A stretch of DNA of 64,000 nt from UBA4582 sp002389265 (GTDB taxonomy: Bacteria > Pseudomonadota > Gammaproteobacteria > Pseudomonadales > Azotimanducaceae), in contig CALSRT010000007.1 in assembly GCA_943788825.1 (NCBI GenBank), positions 124,001 to 188,000 of the forward strand, written 5' to 3'. This document shows positions 34,725 to 41,732 of the stretch, one piece after another (the stretch's first letter is position 1; the number at the start of each line of letters is the position of its first letter). Below the pieces are notes generated by a model that was not told the origin of the DNA, did not search any database, and saw only the letters and a program-made list of their open reading frames with translations. Made by a program: the position numbers and the translations under genes.

Positions 34725-37266
34725 GCGACGCCTCACTAGCAACATGGTTAATACCTGATTGCGCGTCTTCAATGAGCAGCGCTTCTACTACTTTCGCAGA
34801 AGATACTACGCCGGGGAGACCCGCACCCGGATGCGTACCTGCGCCAGTAAAATACAAATTGCTGATCTCCGGATCGCGATTGTGATACCTGAAATAAGCT
34901 GACTGCGAGAGTATTGGCTGAATTGAAAAACCAGCGCCAAACTCCGATTTGTACTGGTCTTTAAAATCCTCAGGCGTCATATAAAAATCTGCACAAATAG
35001 TCGATTCCAAACCCGGTAGTATCGTACGTTCGAGCGCGCTAACAATCCGATCCCGTAGTTTTGGACCCTCTACCGACCAATCTGTATTCGATTGTAAGTT
35101 CGAGACAGGACAAAGCGCGTAGAAACTCTCGCAACCCTCAGGTGCAAAGCTCGCATCAGTCGCGGTCGGGCGATGCAAATATAAAGAAAAGTCCTCGGGG
35201 ACGACATGGTTATCAAAAATATCCTTTAATAATTCTTTGTGCCTCGGACCCAGCCAAATCGTGTGATGGGCAATGTCTGGGTAGGTTTTTCGACAACCAA
35301 AATATAGCACAAACAGACCCATAGAGTATTTTGTCAGCTTGTCGGGTCTTCGAATAGGCTGCCTACGTAAATTCGAGGGTAGCAAATGCTTATAGGCGTA
35401 GGGCGCGTCGCCATTGAAAACAACATTGTCTGCCGCAATAAAATTGCCCATAGCCGTATCAATACCACGGGCACGTCCATTCTCAATGCGGATCGCGGTC
35501 ACATCTGTCTCAAGCCTAACGGTTATGCCCTGCTCCACCATTAAACGCGTCAATGCATCAACGAGAGCGCCCGTGCCCCCCATACAGAAATGTACGCCCC
35601 ACTTACGCTCTAAATAATGAATCAAGGTATAAATTGAAGTCGTCGTGTACGGGTTACCCCCAACTAATAAGGGGTGCACAGAAAACACCTTGCGTAAATG
35701 CTCATCTTTTATGAATCGGCTAACCAGACCATAAACAGTGTGGTAACTTTTCAACTTAAGTAGCGCCGGCACCTGCTTGAGCATTGTGCTGAACGAAGTA
35801 AAAGGGCTGGCCGATAACTGCTCAAAGCCCACCTCGAAAATAGACTTAGATAACCGAAGTAGCGCCTTATAACCCTCAACATCTTTTTCGTTAAAACGTG
35901 CGATCTCGGCATAGGTATGCTCGATATCGCCCTTATAGGAAAATGTTTGTCCGTCATCAAAATAGAATTCATACCAGGTATCCAGCGGCACAATTGTTAC
36001 ATAATCAGCTAATTCACGGTCAAAAAGTGCAAAGAGTTCCTCAAACAAAAATGGAGCAGTGATCACGGTGGGGCCAGCATCATGCTTAAATCCCTCGCGC
36101 TCGAATACTTGCGCACGCCCGCCTAAACGAGACAACCGGTCAACAATCGTAACCTCGTGACCTAGAGCCCTACTTCTTAACGCTGACGCTATACCACCAA
36201 AACCTCCACCAACAACCAGCGTTTGTGTCATGAAAAATCCTTCTTTCAATTGGGCTAACTCTGCGCCAAGCCAATTATGGAATGGGCGAATATAGGGAGT
36301 TAGCCCCGATGGTAGCGCTTGCAGCTGCTTACTGGCTTCATCAAAGTGCAGCAAAAGCAATCTTGCGGTTTGATTAAACGCATCAGAATTCTTAACTTTC
36401 TGCCACCATCGTCGTGTTTCTACAGTGTCAGCGATCAACTGCGCACTGCGGATTCTATCTGCCCAAATATCGAAGATGGCGCTCTCTTTGCGATCTAACG
36501 CCGTTCTAAAGTTCGCTATTACTGCATTGGGTCGGCAGTTAGCCAAGTCAGAACACGGGCTATTAGCCCCATCAGACCCACTAAAATTACGCAGATCGTT
36601 AGCGATCTGAAAGCAAAGCGCGGACGATTCAAAGTAACCGGTGATCACCTGCTCACTGGTGTTTTTACTGGCAAGATATTGCGCGCCGATTACCGGCAAA
36701 CTTAGCAAGGGTGCAGTTTTAGCAGTCGCAATTAGCTGATACTTTTCCCAGTCTGGGTAGCCAACAAAAACAAACTCGCTGGCTTGGCCGCCAATAATTG
36801 CCTGCATATGCTGGGCAAAAACGCCAATACAGGGGGCCGGCGCATCAATCTCCGCCAGAATTCCAAATGCAGTGCCTATGTAATAGTCTCCAAGGCAAAT
36901 AGCAATAGACTCGCCAAAGCGCTTAAATACTGTATCCCTGCCTCGACGCTGAAGGTCGCCGTCACAGATATCATCGTGGATTAGTGATGCGTTGTGGAGC
37001 AGCTCAACCGCAGCCGCCCAACCAAGCGCACGCTCAGACGAAACACCGAAATACTGCGCCGACTGGTAGGCGATTACCCCACGCAGCTGCTTACCAGGCT
37101 GGGCAAGGTGAAACTTAGATGCCTCGCGCAAAGCAGGGGGCACCATATTTAGGTAGTCAGCGGTCACTGCATGGATTCGTACCTGATCGCTAGCTTGTGC
37201 CCCCATCGACCCAGTGTTAGTCATCCCTGATCGATCAGCCTCTGGCACCAAAATTCCACTGTTCAT
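34705..37266 (-). CDS. crtEI: GGPP synthase-phytoene desaturase in one reading frame (CrtE-CrtI)
   Basis: An uninterrupted 853-codon frame. Residues 1-345 are a GGPP synthase (CrtE); residues 346-853 a full-length phytoene desaturase (CrtI). In CrtE the first Asp motif is intact (DDICD, 98-102) but the second reads NDLRN (223-227), not DDxxD. CrtI starts with TQTLVVGGGFGGIASALR, the FAD-binding motif, and ends with the GAGTHPGAGLPGV motif. No stop codon separates the halves. A ribosome site AAGGA stands 6 bases before the CrtI ATG (36231), so free CrtI could also be made. The crtE start has GGAGGT 11 bases upstream. In most proteorhodopsin clusters these are separate genes. Alternatively a lost stop could be an assembly error. 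Confidence 0.9.
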   Translation of the reverse strand: MNSGILVPEADRSGMTNTGSMGAQASDQVRIHAVTADYLNMVPPALREASKFHLAQPGKQLRGVIAYQSAQYFGVSSERALGWAAAVELLHNASLIHDDICDGDLQRRGRDTVFKRFGESIAICLGDYYIGTAFGILAEIDAPAPCIGVFAQHMQAIIGGQASEFVFVGYPDWEKYQLIATAKTAPLLSLPVIGAQYLASKNTSEQVITGYFESSALCFQIANDLRNFSGSDGANSPCSDLANCRPNAVIANFRTALDRKESAIFDIWADRIRSAQLIADTVETRRWWQKVKNSDAFNQTARLLLLHFDEASKQLQALPSGLTPYIRPFHNWLGAELAQLKEGFFMTQTLVVGGGFGGIASALRSRALGHEVTIVDRLSRLGGRAQVFEREGFKHDAGPTVITAPFLFEELFALFDRELADYVTIVPLDTWYEFYFDDGQTFSYKGDIEHTYAEIARFNEKDVEGYKALLRLSKSIFEVGFEQLSASPFTSFSTMLKQVPALLKLKSYHTVYGLVSRFIKDEHLRKVFSVHPLLVGGNPYTTTSIYTLIHYLERKWGVHFCMGGTGALVDALTRLMVEQGITVRLETDVTAIRIENGRARGIDTAMGNFIAADNVVFNGDAPYAYKHLLPSNLRRQPIRRPDKLTKYSMGLFVLYFGCRKTYPDIAHHTIWLGPRHKELLKDIFDNHVVPEDFSLYLHRPTATDASFAPEGCESFYALCPVSNLQSNTDWSVEGPKLRDRIVSALERTILPGLESTICADFYMTPEDFKDQYKSEFGAGFSIQPILSQSAYFRYHNRDPEISNLYFTGAGTHPGAGLPGVVSSAKVVEALLIEDAQSGINHVASEASHEVHSA

Positions 37267-37568
37267 CTGGAATATACCTCCAGTTATTTTATGGTTATTT
37301 GCGCATCAAGCTTAGTACATGCGTTTGTGTCGGGTGAGATCACAAAGAAAAAACTCCTGGCATCCGCGCTGACAGCACGCCTAAAGCGCCAAATAATTCA
37401 CCGCGCGAGCATCTACGCAGCAACTCGTAGCCTAGCATAATTAAAAATTTTGAACTTTTTTCTTCAAAAGTAACATAAATAGCTTTTTTGGGGCATACTC
37501 GGTACTGCGTAGAGATGCGTACGACTGGTTTTATTAAACCTCGAGATAGAATAATTAGGAGAACGTCT
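37267..37568. promoter_or_regulatory. Divergent control region of proteorhodopsin and crt operon
   Basis: 302 AT-rich bases between the crtE and proteorhodopsin starts. It holds a perfect inverted repeat TTTTGAA (37448-37454) and TTCAAAA (37463-37469) with an 8-base spacer. A -35-like TTGAAC (37450-37455) towards proteorhodopsin lies within it; -10 candidates are TAACAT (37471-37476, spacing 15) and ATAAAT (37475-37480, spacing 19). The dyad is a plausible operator; which protein binds is unknown. The proteorhodopsin ribosome site is TAGGAG, 7 bases before ATG. Confidence 0.55.
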
Positions 37569-38342
37569 ATGTTAAATAGCAAAAGCCTTTGGCTTAAGGC
37601 GGGAGTAGTCACACTATTCTCAGTCGGCGCCAGCTCAGCCTTCGCAGGTGAGATGCTTCAATCAGGTGACTTCGTTGGCTACTCGTTTTGGTTGATCTCA
37701 ATGGCCCTAGCAGCGTCAACAATATTCTTCCTGATGGAATCAATGCGTATTGGTGGTAAGTGGGGAACAAGCTTAACTGTGTCAGCACTCGTAACTTTCA
37801 TCGCGGCATTCCATTACATGTATATGCGCGAGGTTTGGGTTAGTACGGGTACATCGCCCACCGACTTCAGATATATCGATTGGCTATTAACCGTGCCATT
37901 GTTGATGATCGAGTTCTACTTGATCCTGGCAGCTATCACTGCAGTTTCTGGTGGTATTTTCTGGCGATTACTCCTCGGCACGCTGGTTATGCTCGTTCCT
38001 GGCTACATGGGCGAAGCAGGCTATATGGACCAAACCGTTGGCTTCATCATCGGCATGGTTGGTTGGGCGTTCATCCTCTATGAAATCTTCATGGGTGAAG
38101 CCAGCAAAGTCGCTGCATCGCAGGCATCAGCAGCGGTTCGAAAGTCTTACGGTTTAATGAAATGGACTGTCACTATTGGCTGGTCCATCTACCCAATCGG
38201 TTACTTCTTCGGCTACCTAGCTGGCGGTACTGATCCAGGTACATTAAACATCGTGTACAACCTGGCAGACGTATTGAACAAGATCGCATTTGGTCTGTTT
38301 ATTTGGTACGCAGCGAACCAGGAGACCTCAGCGAAAGCTTAA
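37569..38342 (+). CDS. Proteorhodopsin, green-absorbing proton pump type
   Basis: Light-driven outward proton pump of the inner membrane. The ATG at 37569 follows TAGGAG and gives 257 residues: a signal peptide ending near AFAG, then seven helices. In helix C the pump triad is D104, T108, E115 (D97/T101/E108 in the reference numbering): proton acceptor and donor are both acidic, as in H+ pumps. L112 (position 105) predicts green absorption. H82 matches His75, and K238 in ADVLNKIAFG binds retinal. Divergent from the crt-blh-idi operon and ended by the terminator at 38361. Wavelength and ion are inferred from these residues. Confidence 0.97.
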   Translation: MLNSKSLWLKAGVVTLFSVGASSAFAGEMLQSGDFVGYSFWLISMALAASTIFFLMESMRIGGKWGTSLTVSALVTFIAAFHYMYMREVWVSTGTSPTDFRYIDWLLTVPLLMIEFYLILAAITAVSGGIFWRLLLGTLVMLVPGYMGEAGYMDQTVGFIIGMVGWAFILYEIFMGEASKVAASQASAAVRKSYGLMKWTVTIGWSIYPIGYFFGYLAGGTDPGTLNIVYNLADVLNKIAFGLFIWYAANQETSAKA

Positions 38343-38360
38343 GGTCAGCCGCTACATTGA

Positions 38361-38385
38361 AAGCCGCCGTAAGGCGGCTTTTTTT
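38361..38385 (+). terminator. Proteorhodopsin terminator
   Basis: Stem AAGCCGCC (38361-38368), loop GTAA, stem GGCGGCTT (38373-38380), then a T run to 38385; 18 bases after the proteorhodopsin stop. Confidence 0.94.
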
Positions 38386-38495
38386 ATGCCTAAAGCAACC
38401 GCTAGGGATATATCCCACCAAAATACTGGATCTCACCACCTATACTCTATACCTCAAACACCCCAGAGAGGCCCTTTGACCTAGTGCAAGCATCA

Positions 38496-38541
38496 GGACA
38501 CGCGCTTCAATCATGCCGAGGTAGAGCTCCGGTTTGCCTGA
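38496..38541 (+). pseudogene. DUF349 gene 3' remnant
   Basis: Reads DTRFNHAEVELRFA then TGA, against DTRFNHAEVKLGFA at the end of the intact DUF349 protein. Only these last codons remain recognisable; upstream similarity fades. Confidence 0.85.
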
Positions 38542-38956
38542 GAGTATCAGCCGCAAGGCACAGGTACCGATGATTCTTAGATAACTCTATGGCAGGGAGA
38601 CGACCAGCCTGGCGCCGCCCAGGCTGGACACCTGAACCACAATGTCACCACCATAGCGGCTGGCAATTTCGCCAACGACTGCCAGACCAATCCCCTGTCC
38701 AGCTTGTTGCAAGTCTAATCGGGCCCCGCGCCCTAGTACCCTGGCGCGATCTGCATTGTTAATACCTGGCCCATCATCTTCGATGACGATCAGCAACCCT
38801 TCTGCTTGAGGTTGACGTACCTGTACCTTGACCTCGGACCGGCCATATTTACAAGCATTATCGATAAGGTTACCTAACAGCTCCATCAAGTCCCGCTCAT
38901 CACCTGCAAAAATAGCGCGATCGAGCTGAACGTCGAACTCTAGGCCCTTATCTCGG
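38496..38956. repeat. Right direct repeat: DUF349-kinase junction copy
   Basis: Partner of 29871-30227. It runs from the DUF349 remnant through 46 intergenic bases into the last 370 bases of the intact kinase gene. It retains the roughly 100 bases lost from the left copy. Confidence 0.93.
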
Positions 38957-39975
38957 TAAACCTTTTTCATCGCACTGATCAGTTTCATGACCAATGGTTC
39001 TATTGCTATCGGTTGCTTGAGTGGCGCGGCAGAAGAAGTGACTGCACGCTCGAGTTGGTAGGCGACGATCTCATCCATACGAGCAACCTGCTCCTCTACC
39101 GTGCCTTGCATAGCCTGAATCTTTTCAGCATTGGCATCGACACCTAGCGCACTGGAAGCCCCGCGAAGAATAGCCAACGGCGTTTTCAGGCTATGGGCAA
39201 GGTCACCCATAGTGGTTCGATAACGCTCGCGCTGCTGGCGCTCACTAGAAAGCAGTAGATTAAGATTTCTAGTCACACCCTGAATTTCTCGTGGGTAATC
39301 GCCATCCAGCAACGGCCGCTCACCGTCCTCGATCGCTTTCAAATCTCGCGCCAGCGCCTGCAACGGCGCCAGCCCCCAGTTCATAACAGTCCATTGCAAC
39401 ACCACTAAAACGATGACGACGCCCAACAGCCAGCCCCAAAGATTGTTACTGAAGCCACTTATTTCACTTTCGAAGGGCGCCATCGACTGCAACACCACGA
39501 ATGTAAACGGAACCAGCCCAGCATCAGGCTTTTGCCAAAGAACCTGGTAGGCCTTATAAAAAATCGAGCCATCTTGCGTTGGCAACTGGCCGAAGCGCTC
39601 AGTGCCTGGATCTAGGCCCAGATACAGACTCTCGCGATCTGACGCCGCAAGGCGCAGGTCTAGCGCCGAAGCACTACGCCAGAGCTCTACACCAACGTCG
39701 TCCAGCACCAAGCCATAAAGACCCGACCCCAAGGTATTAAATCCTGGCTCTTGGAGCATATCAGGCATCACTAGCTGGCCACGCTCAACCTCGGTGACCG
39801 CTAGCAAACCATATACGTGGATCATCAGCCGTTTAGACACGCCCTCTTCAGCACTGCGAGTAAACGCCTGATCGATAACAGCGCCCATCATTCCGAGAAA
39901 CAAAATCAGCACCAGTGTGGCGGTGATTAACATTCGATCCCGTAATGAGTATTGTTTCGAAGACATTCCTGTCAC
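38587..39975 (-). CDS. PhoQ-like sensor histidine kinase
   Basis: 462 residues from a GTG at 39975 that overlaps the regulator stop; an ATG at 39966 is the alternative. Two membrane helices (about 16-34 and 181-199) frame a periplasmic sensor of some 140 residues. H261 lies in DLAHSLKTPLAIL, the H-box form of PhoQ. NLIDNACKYG (N-box), DDGPGI (G1) and GQGIGLAVV (G2) make a complete ATPase domain. It probably senses envelope or cation state together with the regulator upstream; the signal is unknown. A decayed copy of its 3' end lies on the far side of the proteorhodopsin island. Confidence 0.9.
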   Translation of the reverse strand: MTGMSSKQYSLRDRMLITATLVLILFLGMMGAVIDQAFTRSAEEGVSKRLMIHVYGLLAVTEVERGQLVMPDMLQEPGFNTLGSGLYGLVLDDVGVELWRSASALDLRLAASDRESLYLGLDPGTERFGQLPTQDGSIFYKAYQVLWQKPDAGLVPFTFVVLQSMAPFESEISGFSNNLWGWLLGVVIVLVVLQWTVMNWGLAPLQALARDLKAIEDGERPLLDGDYPREIQGVTRNLNLLLSSERQQRERYRTTMGDLAHSLKTPLAILRGASSALGVDANAEKIQAMQGTVEEQVARMDEIVAYQLERAVTSSAAPLKQPIAIEPLVMKLISAMKKVYRDKGLEFDVQLDRAIFAGDERDLMELLGNLIDNACKYGRSEVKVQVRQPQAEGLLIVIEDDGPGINNADRARVLGRGARLDLQQAGQGIGLAVVGEIASRYGGDIVVQVSSLGGARLVVSLP

Positions 39976-40655
39976 CGTGCAAATGTGTTGAGTCGGTAGC
40001 CCTGACCGCGGACAGTTTCAATGGGTTTGAAGGTATTATCTGGATCGAGTTTTTTTCGCAGACGACCGACGAAGACTTCGATCACATTGCTGTCACGTTC
40101 AAAATCCTGCTCATACAAGCGCTCAGTCATTTCTGCTTTGGATATCACCTCGCCCGGTCGTTGCATCAAGTACTCAAGCAAATTGAACTCGAAGGCAGTC
40201 AAATCAACGGGGTTGCCTTCGACATTAACGCGTTTACCACGCAAATCAACATGAATTGGGCCCCATTCCAGACTGGGCTTGAACTGTCCCGAGGCACGTC
40301 GCAACATCGCCTCCAGCCTCGCTAACAGCTCTTGCACATGAAATGGCTTGACCAAATAATCGTCAGCACCGGCCGCCAGCCCTTCGACTTTATCCTTCCA
40401 ATCGGCTCGCGCCGTCAAGATTAAAATCGGATAATCACGACCGTCTTCACGAATTTTCCGAATAATATCTAGCCCGGAAAGCCTAGGTAAACCTAAATCA
40501 ATGACCGCCACGTCGTACTGGAATTTTTGAGCGACATACAATCCTTCGATCCCGTCGGCACAGGTGTCGATGACAAAATCGTGGCCCTGCAACAGGTCTG
40601 CCAGCTGCTCACGCAACTCTAATTGGTCTTCAATCAGCAATAATCGATGGCCCAT
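39972..40655 (-). CDS. PhoP/OmpR-family response regulator
   Basis: 227 residues: receiver domain with acidic pair E9-D10, phospho-acceptor D53 (VIDLGLPRLSG), Thr in ILTAR and Lys in LVKPF, then a winged-helix DNA-binding domain (LTAFEFNLLEYLM, VIEVFVGRLRKKLD, TVRGQGYRL). Closest in pattern to PhoP. Cotranscribed with the kinase through a 4-base overlap. Upstream on the same strand are the PepSY and glycine-zipper genes. Confidence 0.93.
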   Translation of the reverse strand: MGHRLLLIEDQLELREQLADLLQGHDFVIDTCADGIEGLYVAQKFQYDVAVIDLGLPRLSGLDIIRKIREDGRDYPILILTARADWKDKVEGLAAGADDYLVKPFHVQELLARLEAMLRRASGQFKPSLEWGPIHVDLRGKRVNVEGNPVDLTAFEFNLLEYLMQRPGEVISKAEMTERLYEQDFERDSNVIEVFVGRLRKKLDPDNTFKPIETVRGQGYRLNTFAR

Positions 40656-40704
40656 TCAATAACTCCCGCTATACCGGCCGCAATTTGCCGCCAGAGACCA
40701 TAAG

Positions 40705-41034
40705 CTACTCAAAGACATTGCCACTTCCAGCATCAACGAAGACATACTTCACCACACCCTGAGGGGATAGCGTCTTGACTCGGAATACCCCAGGTCCCTG
40801 ACCTTCACTAAGCTGAATAGACAGAATTTTATGATTTTGGTAACGCTGCTTGACCCGGCTGGCCGCTGCACGGCTATCGAGGCGTTGGAGACTGGGCACT
40901 GCTGGCGAACCAGACCGCTGACTTTCGACGAGCAACAAGGCGGGCCCCGGTCGGTGCTCGAAGGGCCTCGCTGCAAGGGTCTGACTACTCAACAAGCCAA
41001 ACAAAAGCGTCATCGGAAGGATCAGGTAGTGCAT
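40705..41034 (-). CDS. Exported PepSY-like small protein
   Basis: 109 residues from the start at 41034 (MHYLILPMTLLFG), which places a signal peptide at the N-terminus ending near TLAARP. The last 50 residues (AASRVKQRYQNHKILSIQL then VFRVKTLSPQGVVKYVFVDAGSGNV) match the PepSY pattern. Such small PepSY proteins often sit beside PhoPQ-like systems and may modulate the sensor or periplasmic proteases. It is 49 bases upstream of the regulator gene and probably in the same operon. Confidence 0.75.
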   Translation of the reverse strand: MHYLILPMTLLFGLLSSQTLAARPFEHRPGPALLLVESQRSGSPAVPSLQRLDSRAAASRVKQRYQNHKILSIQLSEGQGPGVFRVKTLSPQGVVKYVFVDAGSGNVFE

Positions 41035-41056
41035 ACTATTCTCCGTGATCTCCGGC

Positions 41057-41611
41057 CTAGCTGACCGGAGATATGGATAATCGGACTCGAATAGTATCAC
41101 CAGGATCCTTGTCCATCACTGTCGAGTAGGTCTGTTGCTGATAACGGTATCGAACCTCATAGCCAACAACTTGTTCTTCGCTGTATGAGTCTTGATAAAT
41201 CCGGCATCGTTCTTCATTCCCATAACGTCGCCCGTTATCAGACTTATTATTTGAGCGTGCCATCGCGTTGCCCAGCGTCGCACCCAGAACAGCACCAACC
41301 ACAGCCCCAACCCGCTTGTTGGACTTCTTATGACCAACAGCATTACCAAGGGCGCCGCCTAGTACGCCGCCCATGACAGTACCCACCGCATTATTTCCAG
41401 TGCCCTGACCTTGACGATAAACTACCTGCTCTTGCCAACATTCTTCTCGCGGAGTAGAGACGACGATCGTCTTCATAATCGGCTCGGCTGCCAGCACCGT
41501 CGCATAGTCGTATATCACATTGGGGCCTGAGGAAGCTGCGGCAGTGACCGCACCTGGCAGCAGTAACGTTGAAAAGGTGACAATAGCTACATTAACGAAG
41601 ATCATTTTCAT
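41057..41611 (-). CDS. Glycine-zipper 2TM envelope protein
   Basis: 184 residues. Signal peptide at 1-27 (ends near VTAAAS). Residues 75-115 hold a double Gly-zipper, GTVMGGVLGGALGNAVG then VGAVVGAVLGATLGNAMA, as in YcfJ/SlyB-like proteins of the outer envelope. The C-terminal part has YGNEERCRIYQDSYSEEQVVGYEVRYRYQ, typical of the YcfJ family. In enterobacteria SlyB-like genes belong to the PhoP regulon; a similar link to the neighbouring two-component genes is plausible but unproven. Confidence 0.85.
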   Translation of the reverse strand: MKMIFVNVAIVTFSTLLLPGAVTAAASSGPNVIYDYATVLAAEPIMKTIVVSTPREECWQEQVVYRQGQGTGNNAVGTVMGGVLGGALGNAVGHKKSNKRVGAVVGAVLGATLGNAMARSNNKSDNGRRYGNEERCRIYQDSYSEEQVVGYEVRYRYQQQTYSTVMDKDPGDTIRVRLSISPVS

Positions 41612-41732
41612 GTTGATGGCCTCTACTTGCTCTTGAATGTAGGACCCAGACTAACGCCTAGTATCTGAATGCTAGCTGAATGGCTCAGATAAATTTATTC
41701 AGCAGCCATTCAGGCGTTACAGACATTGTTAT

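Larger units (their letters stand above)
30228..38495. mobile_element. Proteorhodopsin/retinal-synthesis genomic island
   Basis: 8.3 kb bracketed by direct repeats of the DUF349-kinase junction. It holds proteorhodopsin and a six-enzyme retinal pathway, nothing else. Because the left side keeps the intact DUF349 gene with a kinase fragment, and the right side an intact kinase gene with a DUF349 fragment, the simplest origin is integration of a circular DNA by one crossover in the shared junction. No integrase, transposase or tRNA target is present. Transfer of proteorhodopsin clusters between marine bacteria is known; the duplication evidence here is read from this sequence. The mechanism is inference. 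Confidence 0.75.

Noticed and set aside
37340..37612. Minus-strand 90-codon frame across the divergent promoter
   Set aside because: Would begin inside the proteorhodopsin gene and cover the control region; no ribosome site.
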